From Psychrobacillus antarcticus (GTDB lineage Bacteria; Bacillota; Bacilli; Bacillales_A; Planococcaceae), in contig NZ_JAIZDB010000010.1 in NCBI RefSeq assembly GCF_029533155.1, forward strand, positions 21,141 to 85,140: a stretch of DNA of 64,000 nucleotides, written 5' to 3'. The stretch's first letter is position 1, and every line of letters begins with the position of its first letter. Position numbers and translations under genes: made by a program. Positions 8,297 through 18,694 of the stretch are shown one piece after another. The notes under the pieces are model-generated. The model ran no database searches and was not told the origin of the DNA. It saw only the letters and a list, made by a program, of their open reading frames with translations.

Positions 8297-11200
8297 TTAA
8301 TTTTTTATTATAAACTCATCTGATAGAGGCACCATGTTCTCTTTAATTTTCTTACCTTCCCATACCGTAAGCTTCAACGTGTAGCCTTCTACATCTGCAG
8401 GCATGTTAAGCTTTGTAGACATTTTCATTGTTTTGTTTTTAGGAATTGTTCTGGATAATTGCGAAACATCCACAACATTGCCTTCTTCATCTAATAGTTC
8501 CATCAGTACGATGATATCTTGGTTTTTATTCTGTTTATTAATAACTTCTATATTTGCAGTAATCTTTTCATTAGGTAATATTTTTTCAACTACAGTATTC
8601 TTTTTACCAACAAATGTAGCTGTTATATCCATAGTATACTCTGGTTCATTTACCCAATGAACTTTATATTCCTTCACTGACTTTCCATCAGTTGCTGAAA
8701 CTAGTATTGTCGATATTTCATCACTTTCTATAATATTAACTAGAGCTCCAGTCTGATTCGTTTCTACTTCTAAGCTTGCTTTCCCCTTTGCAGAAACCGT
8801 ATATTCCTGCAATCCTGGTGTGAAATTAGTCAATAATTTTCCATCAACCTTAATAGACTTTAATGTAGCATCTGTCTCAGGGATAGCAATTTCGTGCAGT
8901 TCACTTCCAAGAGCATAGTAAATACTACCGTTTGCTCCCACCGTCATATTATTCATAAAGTCTTCCACGAGTACCTTATGTGACAAAGTTTCTGGATCAA
9001 TTGCTATCAGTTTACGGGATAATGTTGTATATAGCATCCCATCTGGAGCCCATTGTAGTCGGTATGGTAACCATTTACTACTATTATATAGACTCGGACG
9101 AATTACTTTACTTTTAACAATTTCTTTCGTATCTGGGTTCATCGCAAAAATCGTTCCATCCACTGCTCCCCATAGATTTCCATCAGGACCAAATGATAGC
9201 TCTCCAATCATTCTTGGTGTTTCGTCTATTCCAGGGATCTCTGGAGTAAACTCTTCTATTTTCTGTCCTGTTTCAACATCCCAAACAAATATTTTAGCTT
9301 CTGTAGCTTTTGGATTAATACCTAGACCGCCCCATACAGAAGTACTTCCGTATAGCTTCCCGTCTTTATACGCCAATCCAATAATACTTTGATCTTGTAC
9401 AATATTACGATATTGTGACCAAGTGTCCGTCTTTTCATCATATATAGCTAAGACACCGCCTAAAACTCCATAATCGGGCACAGTTCCAACGAATAGTTTG
9501 TCATCCCCAGATGTAATCGTAAACGGTCGATCTTGTTGATCTGTAATATCATACTCAAAATTAGGATTACTATTTAAATCTACTGCTTTTAAGGGATCGT
9601 AGCTATACATCATTGCTCCAACGTAAGTTCCATAGTATACTTTCCCATTTAAAAATCCGATGCCTTCAGGTTGTGCAAAAGATGGTATATTTACTTCAAT
9701 TTTATTTGTAAAAGGATTATATATACTCAATCCACGTTGGTAGCCACCCATATATAGCTTTCCATCTTCCCCACTATGAAGAGCTTGTATTGCCACTGCT
9801 TGGGAAGAAATATCTAGCTCAATAAATTCAACTGTATTGCTAGTAGGTTCATATAGAATATACTCTCCGTATTGAGTCACCATAGCTAATACAGTTTTTC
9901 CGCTACTTAAGTTAATCCATTCCATGTCTTTTACACGAACCGTATCGGGTAACAATGGAATTCCCTCAATTACTTTCGATTCATTGAGACTAAAATCATA
10001 TTCGAATAATTCATTTTTAAATTTGTAGTAAATAATATTTTCATTGAGGGGTGAAGGCTTCGAAATCATATTACTGTAACTAAATGTATTAAGTATTTCA
10101 TTTGTTTCTATATCTAGAACAAGCATGGTTATCGAGCCAACTGAAACTAATAATTTCCCGTTAACGATAAACATATTTTCAATCATTCCATCTTGACCGG
10201 AATGTCCTTCAATAATTATTTCTTCTTTCTCACCAGAAATTCTATCTATCTTGAATAGATGCTTTGTAGTTCCGATTCCTACATAAATATATTTATCCGT
10301 TACAGCTATACCTCTTGCGTACTGCTGCCCTTCTTTTACATTTCCATAATTTCTAAATTTACCAGTAGCGATATCATATTCAAAAACACCAGCATGTGGA
10401 TACGTCGAGCCGTAAATCTTCCCATCTGTTGAAGCTTCTATATCCCATACCCATGCATCTGAAGGATTTACGCCTAATTCCTCCACTATCTTCTGTTCAG
10501 GTAAATAGCGATATAGCTTGCCATCTGCTGTTCCAGCAAAGTAGACATTCTTATCACTTCCTACCGTCATTGCCCATAATGCTTCCGAATCAGCAATTAC
10601 TTGTGAAAACTTAAGTTCACCAGTTTCTGCATTTAATACAGAAAATGTCCCTGGCAGACCATTAGAATGATAATATACTTCATTTTCACCTAAGGAATTT
10701 TCTTGAATGACCGAAGCTTGACCTAGTTGAACTTGTACCATTTCTCCATGATTTATAGGAGTTTCATAGTTTCGATCTAAAGGTACATCTTCTGATGCTA
10801 ATTTCCATGTAACATCATCAAAAAATGCTTTAGTTAAGCTTATTCCTCCAGAATAAAAAGCTAGTCTGGCATAGGCAGCATTTTCGGGAACATCAGTAAA
10901 CACTTTAAGTTCGGTCCACTGATTTTTAGGTAGATTACCAAATAACTCCAACTTTAATTTGTCTGTTAGTTCATTGTCCGCGCTATCATAATAGTGCACT
11001 TCATACACAATATTATGAGTTTGAGATTGTACATTGGTCATTGCTTTCGCCAAATAGGACTTACCAGGGATGACCGCAACTTTGTCACTTAAAATTCTTA
11101 GCCCTGTTTTATCGGATCCATCTTCAAACTTTAAGCTTTGAGTACCACTATTAAATGTGTCAGTGCTTACCGAAACACCTGGTGTCCCACTATCCGGAGT

Positions 11201-12286
11201 CCAACCAGCAATAACACCCTTATCACTTAACGGCATTTCAAAACTATTATTTACAATACTTTCTGGTATTTCTTCAACGGGTGGAGAGGTAACCTTTTCC
11301 GTTAAAACCACATCATCAAAGAATACATCTGTCAAACTTATTTTCCCCGAATTAAAGGAAATTTGCATAGTAACTGCATCTGTAGGTGCAATTTCTACTA
11401 AACTAATGTCAATCCAGCCTTGGCCAGCCTTCCCTCTATGCAATTCATTTTTGAAGCCGACTTGCTTGTTATTTGCATCTAAAAAAGTAATGGCAAATTC
11501 TACCGAATGGCTTTGCGCTATAACTTTCATTTTAGCGGATGCTCTGAATTCATTATTGGGCGTTATAGGTATGCGAGCAGACTTTACTTGAGTTTGAATT
11601 TGGTCTGAATAATCATGGAGTCTTAACTTTTTAGAGTTTTCATAAGGAACTACTGTCAATAGTGATCCTGCAGTAGTCCATCCTGGTATAACTTCTGAAT
11701 CTTCGAAGCTACTATTCATGATGGTAGCTTCTTGACCACCAACCTGAGCAACAAACTTAACTTCGTCTATGTTTAATGAAAAGTCTGAGGAAGAACTCCC
11801 CTCTATAATAATTTCTGCAGAAGTAGTTCCCGTTGGAACATTTATCTCCGATTCCAGTACTAACCATTCCTCATTACTTTGAGAGGAAAATAGCTTTGTC
11901 GTAGAATCTATCTGATTTCCTTCAGTATCATAAAAAGTAATTGCATAGCTAATTTCTCCATCTTGAAAATCTTCTAAATAAGTTTTTCCTGAAAGGCTAT
12001 AACTTCCTTCTGACACCTCAAATCTTTTACTCTTTATCCCTACAGTGTTATCAAGGGAAGTTAATAACAAGCTTTTATCTCCTGCAATCTTTTTATCCGC
12101 AGTAACGGACCCACTTCCACTTAAAATATCCCAGCCGGGGAGAGTAGTCTTTTCTTCAAAATTATGGTTCGTAACTGGAATACTAACTTCCTCAGCTAAT
12201 GTGGTGGCAGGTACAGCAGGTAGTAAACCTATCACTACCATTGTGCAAACAATCGTATGTCCAATTGATCGATAATTCTTTTTCAA
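8297..12286 (-). CDS. Large secreted protein: three lectin-like modules, beta-propeller, cadherin-like domain
   Basis: A 1329-residue exported protein. A signal peptide (about 1-31, ending near TTLAEE) is followed by three related jelly-roll modules at about 35-180, 188-332 and 345-495. Each opens with a NxxFE...PGW-like motif and ends in a FFDDV/NIDEV strand, as in CBM4/9-type carbohydrate-binding modules. A long repeat region (about 515-1150) has blade-like units with TGKxYG/DGKLYR turns, as in SMP-30/NHL or quinoprotein propellers. A cadherin-like sandwich (DATLKSIKVDGKLLTNFTPG, about 1155-1235) and an Ig-like tail end the protein. The TTG start has AGGGGTGA upstream. It lies just after the glycan operon, so it probably binds or processes the same extracellular polysaccharide. 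No catalytic motif was recognised. Confidence 0.72.
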   Translation of the reverse strand: MKKNYRSIGHTIVCTMVVIGLLPAVPATTLAEEVSIPVTNHNFEEKTTLPGWDILSGSGSVTADKKIAGDKSLLLTSLDNTVGIKSKRFEVSEGSYSLSGKTYLEDFQDGEISYAITFYDTEGNQIDSTTKLFSSQSNEEWLVLESEINVPTGTTSAEIIIEGSSSSDFSLNIDEVKFVAQVGGQEATIMNSSFEDSEVIPGWTTAGSLLTVVPYENSKKLRLHDYSDQIQTQVKSARIPITPNNEFRASAKMKVIAQSHSVEFAITFLDANNKQVGFKNELHRGKAGQGWIDISLVEIAPTDAVTMQISFNSGKISLTDVFFDDVVLTEKVTSPPVEEIPESIVNNSFEMPLSDKGVIAGWTPDSGTPGVSVSTDTFNSGTQSLKFEDGSDKTGLRILSDKVAVIPGKSYLAKAMTNVQSQTHNIVYEVHYYDSADNELTDKLKLELFGNLPKNQWTELKVFTDVPENAAYARLAFYSGGISLTKAFFDDVTWKLASEDVPLDRNYETPINHGEMVQVQLGQASVIQENSLGENEVYYHSNGLPGTFSVLNAETGELKFSQVIADSEALWAMTVGSDKNVYFAGTADGKLYRYLPEQKIVEELGVNPSDAWVWDIEASTDGKIYGSTYPHAGVFEYDIATGKFRNYGNVKEGQQYARGIAVTDKYIYVGIGTTKHLFKIDRISGEKEEIIIEGHSGQDGMIENMFIVNGKLLVSVGSITMLVLDIETNEILNTFSYSNMISKPSPLNENIIYYKFKNELFEYDFSLNESKVIEGIPLLPDTVRVKDMEWINLSSGKTVLAMVTQYGEYILYEPTSNTVEFIELDISSQAVAIQALHSGEDGKLYMGGYQRGLSIYNPFTNKIEVNIPSFAQPEGIGFLNGKVYYGTYVGAMMYSYDPLKAVDLNSNPNFEYDITDQQDRPFTITSGDDKLFVGTVPDYGVLGGVLAIYDEKTDTWSQYRNIVQDQSIIGLAYKDGKLYGSTSVWGGLGINPKATEAKIFVWDVETGQKIEEFTPEIPGIDETPRMIGELSFGPDGNLWGAVDGTIFAMNPDTKEIVKSKVIRPSLYNSSKWLPYRLQWAPDGMLYTTLSRKLIAIDPETLSHKVLVEDFMNNMTVGANGSIYYALGSELHEIAIPETDATLKSIKVDGKLLTNFTPGLQEYTVSAKGKASLEVETNQTGALVNIIESDEISTILVSATDGKSVKEYKVHWVNEPEYTMDITATFVGKKNTVVEKILPNEKITANIEVINKQNKNQDIIVLMELLDEEGNVVDVSQLSRTIPKNKTMKMSTKLNMPADVEGYTLKLTVWEGKKIKENMVPLSDEFIIKN

Positions 12287-12492
12287 AACGATTCACCCCT
12301 ATCAATTTTTGGTATAACTAATATGAAATGCGCAAGAGCCTATGCTTTGTTTTTGCTGTAAATCCTGAAGTGAATTAATGGGCTAGGCACTAAAGAGAGT
12401 AAGATAACGAGAAAAATCTTTCTAGTCTTCCAAAGAAATTAATCTGAGTATTCAGACTATAATCTTCGCAATAACACTTATCCCCGGTACTG

Positions 12493-13440
12493 TTACAATT
12501 CTTTCAAATAAATTCCATACTTTTTCCACGGTGTAAAATCAAGCTTTCCATAAAATTCTACTAGAATTGTCCAATCAATAATAATTGTTTCTATTTCCCT
12601 TCCCTGCAAGTAAGCCATGGCAGCCTCGACAACTTCTAGACCATACCCCTGCTTTCGCTCATTTGGATCAATTCCCAATGGTCCAATTCCACCAACCTCC
12701 TGCTCAAACAGTGGACTCCAATATACATTTTGTGCAATAGATGGAGATAATGCATCATTGATCCTACAAAATCCAATAATGTTTCCATTCTTTTTTGCCA
12801 CGACAAACTCTCTTCCCGTTCCTCCCATCTCAAAGTACTTAATCGTCTCGTACTCCCATCTTCCTGGAAAACATCTTCCTAAAAATGATAAAAGTTCTTC
12901 CTTCTCCTCTATGGAAAGTATCGAAAAGGTTGCTGAACTATCATCGGGAAAAGGATATTTTTTAGACATATTATTAATCAAGTCAAATGTATCTATCTTA
13001 TTGAAATACCCAAATTTCTCAAACCATTGTTGAACTTCGAGATACTCGTCAGGAATACCTGAAAAATAGTGAAAAGGGTCTCCAGCAAGCTGTAATACTT
13101 CTGCACCATTCTCTTTCAAAGCTGCCTCAGCATGTTCCAGCAAAGAAGTGCCTATACCATGTCCGCGATGCTCACTATCTACTAAAAGAACTTGAATCCA
13201 TCCTCTTTTCGAATCCATTACCACCTGTGTATTTTCTCGCCACATTTTAGAGACTACAAATCCTATAACTTTACCGTTGCTATCTACCGCTATAAGTGAT
13301 CCTTGTTCTAAGATATTGACGTCTGCAAAGCTATTTTGAATAAATAGCTCCTTACGCATTGGAAAATGAGTACTCAATTCCTTGTTCCAAAGTGATACTA
13401 ATTCATCTACACAATCTCTATTCCATGGTATAAGTTTCAT
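12493..13440 (-). CDS. GNAT acetyltransferase with two tandem GNAT domains
   Basis: A 315-residue cytosolic protein with two GNAT folds. The first carries the acetyl-CoA loop HRGHGIGTSLLEHAE near residue 105; the second has RKQGYGLEVVEAAM near 275. The ATG ending at 13440 is preferred, since GGGAG lies 6 nt upstream and it avoids overlap with the upstream oxidoreductase. It is the last gene of the catabolic operon. It may acetylate an amino sugar or pathway intermediate, but the acceptor cannot be read from the sequence. Confidence 0.8.
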   Translation of the reverse strand: MKLIPWNRDCVDELVSLWNKELSTHFPMRKELFIQNSFADVNILEQGSLIAVDSNGKVIGFVVSKMWRENTQVVMDSKRGWIQVLLVDSEHRGHGIGTSLLEHAEAALKENGAEVLQLAGDPFHYFSGIPDEYLEVQQWFEKFGYFNKIDTFDLINNMSKKYPFPDDSSATFSILSIEEKEELLSFLGRCFPGRWEYETIKYFEMGGTGREFVVAKKNGNIIGFCRINDALSPSIAQNVYWSPLFEQEVGGIGPLGIDPNERKQGYGLEVVEAAMAYLQGREIETIIIDWTILVEFYGKLDFTPWKKYGIYLKEL

Positions 13441-13468
13441 AACAGTCTCCCTTTCTAAAAGTACTCTA

Positions 13469-15064
13469 TTATTTTTCCCCAAAAGTTTCTTCCATTCGTT
13501 TAATTGGGTCGTCTTCCATCTCCGAACTCCAATAGATTACTTGCTGGCAATTTAGCAATTCTTTCTTCAATATTTCATACTCAACATTTTGTACCGAAGT
13601 TTCATTTCTAATAGCAAGTGCTGCTGCAATTGCTGCAGACTGGCCTAAAATCATAAACACCGGTTCCATTCGAATAGACCCATAAGCAATATGCGAGCTG
13701 GACAAACAAACTGGGATTAATAGATTTGTACATTCCTCCGATTTCGGACGAATAGATCGATATGAAATCTCATACGGTGCAATCGGTACTTCCACATCTC
13801 CTTCATTCACACATCTACCTTCAATAACAACTCGACGGCAATTATGAGAATCCATATGAAAGGAAGCCAAGCCAATAGAATCATTAACAAATTCCTGTTT
13901 TAAACAATTACGATCAGTCATAACATAATCCGATATCATTCTTCTAGCTTCTCGGATATATAACTGATGTGGCCAATGTCCTGTACCCTCAAATTCATCC
14001 TTTGGTAGCCCCCATCCAGAGACTTCATCACGTATTGACTGTGGAACTTCAGGTTCATTCGACAAAAAATACAATAATCCTAGGTCATAATTCAAATGGT
14101 CTTGATATATTTGTTCTCGTTTTTCATAGCTACCTTCCGGCCATTCATAATTCAATCCAATATTGTCTGTCGAAATTGCTCCGTGATTGTTTAAATCAGA
14201 CTTACCATTCGGAAGTGCAGTGTGCAGCTTCATCGCATCCCAAACACCTGCTTTTATGTAGCGAAGAAGTAATTGATACCGATTCGGATCATAGACAGGT
14301 GGTTTTGGAAAAGGAATACGATTAGTTTCATCGTTCGTTAAACAAATACGAAAATTATAAGCTTGGATTCTATGATCTCCCTGCCCCTGAAAGCCAAATA
14401 GATGCTGTTGAGTTTCTGTAATACCTTGTAAAAGTCCTGATTCTGGCTTACCTTCCTCGACATACGGGTCTATCCACTTTTCAAACTTATGATGTGGAGC
14501 ACCAAATTGCACACCATTATAAATTTCTTTATAGGTAGCATTTGATTCTCGTCCTACAAAATATGAAACTCCAGCGAGCGCTAGTAAATCGCCTTCGTAT
14601 GTACAGTCTAGAAATATTTTTCCCTTATACGAAGTGCCATCCTCCATCTGTATTTCAGAAATTTTAGCATGAGTTTTCCTCACAATTTTTAGGTGTTGTC
14701 TATAATATACGGGAATATCATACTTTTCCATCCATTGATCAAACACTTGACGCGCAGCTTTTGGTTCAAATTTCCATTGCTTTTTTTCCTCATAATATTG
14801 TGCGATTGCATCGTAAAATTCTCTTGAAAGTCCTCCTATTGCATCCTCCGCACCTAGGTCCGTTGCTCCTAATCCACTTGTCGTCATCCCACCAATATTG
14901 TCACTGAATTCGGCAATAGCTACTGTCAAACCCATTCTCCTTGCTTGAATAGCCGCGGTTATACCTGCAGGAGTTCCTCCATAGATAACTAGATCCTTTT
15001 CGACAACAGACGGGTTTTCCTTTTTTTCAGTTGGCACGTAATAGTGTAAATTACTAAAATCCAT
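13469..15064 (-). CDS. FAD-dependent oxidoreductase (FAD_oxidored, PF12831-like)
   Basis: A 531-residue flavoprotein with an N-terminal dinucleotide fold: DLVIYGGTPAGITAAIQARRMG (GxGxxG variant, GGTPAG) followed by FSDNIGGMTTSGLGATD, the pattern of the FAD_oxidored family found in polysaccharide and sugar-acid loci. The C-terminal FAD-binding segment is near GSIRMEPVFMILGQSAAIAA. The start was set at the ATG ending at 15064, which has GGAGG 8 nt upstream. It lies 28 bp before the GNAT gene and 33 bp after the GH-like gene. A paralogue sits in the same operon at 20567-22129. The oxidised substrate is unknown; a sugar hydroxyl or unsaturated sugar is likely. Confidence 0.82.
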   Translation of the reverse strand: MDFSNLHYYVPTEKKENPSVVEKDLVIYGGTPAGITAAIQARRMGLTVAIAEFSDNIGGMTTSGLGATDLGAEDAIGGLSREFYDAIAQYYEEKKQWKFEPKAARQVFDQWMEKYDIPVYYRQHLKIVRKTHAKISEIQMEDGTSYKGKIFLDCTYEGDLLALAGVSYFVGRESNATYKEIYNGVQFGAPHHKFEKWIDPYVEEGKPESGLLQGITETQQHLFGFQGQGDHRIQAYNFRICLTNDETNRIPFPKPPVYDPNRYQLLLRYIKAGVWDAMKLHTALPNGKSDLNNHGAISTDNIGLNYEWPEGSYEKREQIYQDHLNYDLGLLYFLSNEPEVPQSIRDEVSGWGLPKDEFEGTGHWPHQLYIREARRMISDYVMTDRNCLKQEFVNDSIGLASFHMDSHNCRRVVIEGRCVNEGDVEVPIAPYEISYRSIRPKSEECTNLLIPVCLSSSHIAYGSIRMEPVFMILGQSAAIAAALAIRNETSVQNVEYEILKKELLNCQQVIYWSSEMEDDPIKRMEETFGEK

Positions 15065-15097
15065 TTGTGAAACCTCCATTTACTACTTTTCTTTTCA

Positions 15098-16780
15098 CTA
15101 TCCCTTACTTCCCCACTCTTCAGCATAAATTTTGTTTATCAGCCGAAGATAGTAAATATAAAATAGAGTCATTTCTTTTGGAGAAAAAGAACTATAGTTA
15201 TTCTTCGATTGAAGGGCCAGTAATGATTCTATTTCAGATAACTCAAAAGTAGATAAATACTTATCTGCTTCCTTAAGTTCCGTTAATATTTGTAACGAAG
15301 ACTCAGATTTCAGAACTTTTTCTGGATCAACAACTCGCGCTGGAAATAGGGGGACATTCCATTTAGTATATGGAGAAATTAATTTCTCTAAATCTAATAG
15401 CATCTGTTGAAAAACTTCTTTCTCTTCCTGGAAGACAGAGAAGTACTCTTCTAACACAACCTCATATTTTTCACCCCACGATACACCGGAATATACATAA
15501 TTATTTAAATGATGAATCCACTTCCATGGATAATTAACAATTTCTTCAGTAGTTTTTTGTTTTCGATGCACTGGAACGATAAGATTTAAAACACCTGTTA
15601 TTTGTAATTGCTTGTAATCCTCTAAATCACTCGCAATTCTCGTTAGAAGTGGCGGGAATAGTTCGCTTAACATAAAATGATCACTGTAATATTCTAAGAC
15701 TGTTAACGAACGTCCCTTCACTTCTGCTTGCGTGTTCCAGTCCTCTAAATTACGCATTGCTCTGACTTGGTTAGGTTCACTAGAATTCAGTGAATTGGAG
15801 TAATCCCTCCCCCAATAGGCATATAACACATCTACTTCACCAGATACCTCCGTTTGCTTTCTTTCGAGCATGTCCCAGGAAAGTCCAGCATTATAAACTA
15901 TATATTCTACCTCGACCGCTAAGTTAGCAGCTTTTAACGAATATTTTATTTTTTCTGTAAATCGAATATAATTAGATAAAAATCCATCTGCATTTTTTTC
16001 TTCTATCCCTACATCTTCTGGCCATAGCGAGATTCTCGTTATTACTTCATTATCTTGACAAATTGATACAATTTTATTAATCACTTCATCTTGAAGAGCT
16101 ATATTTTCCCCAAAAAATTGGAGGTTTTCATAGTTATCTAAATGGTTATTCTCTTTTTCATTTTGAACAATGCCAAGTAAATACTTTAGGCTATGTCCAC
16201 CCAACGTAACTTGCACACCTCGTTTTTTTAACCCTGAAGTAACATAGGATTTAATTTCATCCCATAGAAAGAAAGTGAAGAAAATTTCATTTTGACCATT
16301 TTTCACCCCCCAATCAATGAGCGAATTTATATACCCTGGATCGTTAATCGTCTCCAAAATATTTCCACGCCTACTAAACATCGGTTCATGAATAAATAAC
16401 CCCTTATCGATACCATGTTCTTGCTCTACTAGCTCTTCTTTATCCAAGTGAACCCACTGGTAGCCTAAGAACTTTTTACAATACATATATACACCGTATA
16501 AAAGAGCTCTTGGCTCATTTCCAATAATCCATAAATCATTTCCGGTGGGGATGAATGCAAATCCCTCAGCACTAATATTTGGAACCTTTTCTGTTGAAAC
16601 CAATTTACGATATTGAGTAGTAGTAATTAAGATAACTCGATTATCAGCTTCATTTGTTTCTGCAAGAAAGGTTTGATCATGTACGGAGCATTTGTAACCT
16701 GCTTTTTCTACTAATCTTTTTAACTCTCCAACTGCAAATAGAATAGTTTCGTGACTATGACAATAAATAATTTTATGCAC
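15098..16780 (-). CDS. GH67N/DUF4838-like glycoside hydrolase family protein
   Basis: About 560 residues. The first 130 residues form an alpha/beta domain ending in RALLYGVYMYCKKFLGYQW, the hallmark of the GH67 alpha-glucuronidase N-terminal domain and DUF4838-like proteins. A probable TIM barrel follows (SRRGNILETINDPGYINSLI, FFTFFLWDEIKSY). Trp- and Tyr-rich stretches in the second half suit a sugar-binding site. There is no signal peptide, so it should act on imported oligosaccharides. The GTG ending at 16780 has AAAGGTG 9 nt upstream; the frame stays open 45 codons further up, with poor sequence. Hydrolase activity is inferred; catalytic acids were not identified. Confidence 0.6.
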   Translation of the reverse strand: MHKIIYCHSHETILFAVGELKRLVEKAGYKCSVHDQTFLAETNEADNRVILITTTQYRKLVSTEKVPNISAEGFAFIPTGNDLWIIGNEPRALLYGVYMYCKKFLGYQWVHLDKEELVEQEHGIDKGLFIHEPMFSRRGNILETINDPGYINSLIDWGVKNGQNEIFFTFFLWDEIKSYVTSGLKKRGVQVTLGGHSLKYLLGIVQNEKENNHLDNYENLQFFGENIALQDEVINKIVSICQDNEVITRISLWPEDVGIEEKNADGFLSNYIRFTEKIKYSLKAANLAVEVEYIVYNAGLSWDMLERKQTEVSGEVDVLYAYWGRDYSNSLNSSEPNQVRAMRNLEDWNTQAEVKGRSLTVLEYYSDHFMLSELFPPLLTRIASDLEDYKQLQITGVLNLIVPVHRKQKTTEEIVNYPWKWIHHLNNYVYSGVSWGEKYEVVLEEYFSVFQEEKEVFQQMLLDLEKLISPYTKWNVPLFPARVVDPEKVLKSESSLQILTELKEADKYLSTFELSEIESLLALQSKNNYSSFSPKEMTLFYIYYLRLINKIYAEEWGSKG

Positions 16781-16988
16781 AATTATTAACACCTTTCTAA
16801 GAAGATTGCCAGATATGCTCTTCAGTGACAACATTCTTCCACGATGAGTTTCTCCATATGAAAGCACTAGAAAAATTAAAGAAAAGTTTTTTCCTTTTCT
16901 AAAATTCTGGAGCAATCGTGCTGCTGGAGTTTTTACAGAAAATAAGGGGAAAAATTGCTTTTATTACCTCAAAACAACTTGCAGTCCT

Positions 16989-17972
16989 TTATACATCCTT
17001 TAATATTACTGCCTCTTTTAACTCACTCGAATCGTATGCAGCTAATGCGACTTCTAATGACTTTAGTCCATCGAATCCCGTTATCGAAGGTTCTTTTCCT
17101 TCTCTTATGCAATTCACAAAATCCAAAACCAAACCGAAGTCCATATTATTACCAAAGAAATGATGTTCTAGTGATTTCTTTCCGTTAGAAAAAACCCTAA
17201 AATGTTCTTTGAAAGCATCTACCTTCACCGTCTTTTTTGTACCAATTACTTCAATTGTTACATCTCCCCAAGTTGGATATTCCGCAAAGCGAGACCAGCT
17301 TGCATCATGAGAAGCAATTACACCATTTGCAAATTCTAAAGTGAGTAAGCCAACGTCATCGATGTCGATATTGTGGAAGTATGAATCGACATAGGATTTA
17401 ACTTCCACAACTTCCTCGTTTAAGTACCAGCGCATTATATCTACCATATGCACTGTATGATCTAATACTGCCCCCCCACCTGACTGGTCTACATCAATAA
17501 ACCATCCTCCTGGATTTTGACCACGATTTGTTGTTCGAAAGGCTAGTATTTCTCCTAACTCACCTTTATCAATCATTCTTTTAAGCTCTTGAATAGGAGA
17601 GCTAAATCGTACAGGATATGCAATTTGCAGTGTAACATTATGCTCTTTGCATGCTTCAATCATCTCTTTTGCATCTTTAATATTAGTTGCGATAGGCTTT
17701 TCACACAAAACATGTTTCTTTGCTTTAGCAGCATTTAGTACCATTTCTTTGTGGCGAATATTTTCACTACAAATAATTACTGCATCCATACTAACGTTCA
17801 AAAAATCAGCCTGACTAGAATAATGGGGAACATTATATTTTTTAGATACTTCTTTACCTCTGTTAATATCTTCGTCAAAAATTGCTGCTATCTCTACATT
17901 TGGGATTTTCTCTAAGCTGTCCGCATAGCTATAAGCATGCATATGCGCAAAACTCATTATTCCAATTTTCAT
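16989..17972 (-). CDS. Gfo/Idh/MocA family NAD(P)-dependent oxidoreductase
   Basis: A 327-residue sugar oxidoreductase. The N-terminal Rossmann fold begins KIGIMSFAHMHAYSYAD, which replaces the usual GxGxxG. The conserved EKP (CEKPIATN) lies near residue 95, and the C-terminal alpha/beta domain has GGGAVLDHTVHMVDIMRW near 165 with the catalytic Asp/His pattern. The ATG has GGAGG 9 nt upstream and overlaps the previous stop by 4 bp (ATGA). Enzymes of this family often oxidise the C3 or C1 hydroxyl of sugars and work with TIM-barrel isomerases, such as the one encoded two genes upstream. Confidence 0.88.
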   Translation of the reverse strand: MKIGIMSFAHMHAYSYADSLEKIPNVEIAAIFDEDINRGKEVSKKYNVPHYSSQADFLNVSMDAVIICSENIRHKEMVLNAAKAKKHVLCEKPIATNIKDAKEMIEACKEHNVTLQIAYPVRFSSPIQELKRMIDKGELGEILAFRTTNRGQNPGGWFIDVDQSGGGAVLDHTVHMVDIMRWYLNEEVVEVKSYVDSYFHNIDIDDVGLLTLEFANGVIASHDASWSRFAEYPTWGDVTIEVIGTKKTVKVDAFKEHFRVFSNGKKSLEHHFFGNNMDFGLVLDFVNCIREGKEPSITGFDGLKSLEVALAAYDSSELKEAVILKDV

Positions 17973-18694
17973 TTTTGCGCACCTCCATCTAAAAGTTTTT
18001 GGAAGTCGTCTATTTGCATTATCATTTTGTCATCTATTACTTTAGCGGAAGATAGGATAGCATCTACCGAATAAGTTAATGGGAGTAACGTCTTATCGTT
18101 TGGAATTACTGGTTTCATTTGATCACTATCAAACTCAATAATATTTTTAATGCCACTCCATTCAACCTCAATTTTTTCTTGATCTCCGACAGTATATTCG
18201 ATATGGGCCATTGTTCCACCCCCAAAATTGATCATGATAATGATATGTCTGGGAGCTTTGGATGAATCAGTCTTCTTTATATGGATATCTTTTGGGACAC
18301 CAAATAATGACGAAAATACATATAAATCTCCAGCAATTAGTGGCTGAAGATTTTCTCTATTAATAGTACGCCTGAACCGGAAAACTCCTTTAGGATTAGC
18401 ATCATTCTTTACAATCTGTGCGAAACTCTGGAAAAATGAAAGGGCTTCCAATTCGAAATAGACGAAAATTTGCTCATTCCTGTATTTCTCCATTAATAGG
18501 CTGTATGGTAAATAGATATTTTCTTTTTTTCTTGCTAAAGCTTTTACATATTGATCCGTAGCAACTAAATAATTTGTATCTTCTTTACCATTGTCTTCAA
18601 TTTCATCTAGTGATTTTAAAATAATTACATTTTCTACAGTGAAGGAATTTTCTGTTTTTTCTATATCACGTAAAATAATATTAGCGATGATCAT
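17969..18694 (-). CDS. Unrecognised 241-residue protein, resembles the C-terminal half of a Gfo/Idh/MocA enzyme
   Basis: I do not recognise this gene as a named family. It has no Rossmann glycine motif and no EKP. The middle (about 115-200) shows a layout like Gfo/Idh/MocA C-terminal domains: FRFRRTINRENLQPLIAGDL, then FGVPKDIHIKK, then INFGGGTMAHIEYTVGD, comparable to 'FENGVIATIE' strands in the family. It overlaps both neighbours (14 bp upstream, 4 bp downstream) and sits directly before a true Gfo/Idh/MocA gene, so a non-catalytic partner subunit is plausible. The SD AGGGGG is only 2 nt from the ATG, so translation may rely on coupling. Confidence 0.65.
   Translation of the reverse strand: MIIANIILRDIEKTENSFTVENVIILKSLDEIEDNGKEDTNYLVATDQYVKALARKKENIYLPYSLLMEKYRNEQIFVYFELEALSFFQSFAQIVKNDANPKGVFRFRRTINRENLQPLIAGDLYVFSSLFGVPKDIHIKKTDSSKAPRHIIIMINFGGGTMAHIEYTVGDQEKIEVEWSGIKNIIEFDSDQMKPVIPNDKTLLPLTYSVDAILSSAKVIDDKMIMQIDDFQKLLDGGAQK

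Noticed and set aside
12441..12456. Small hairpin TCTGA-GTAT-TCAGA between the GNAT gene and the large secreted-protein gene as a terminator
   Set aside because: Short stem, no T run, so termination between the genes is not supported; the 206-bp gap shows no clear promoter either.
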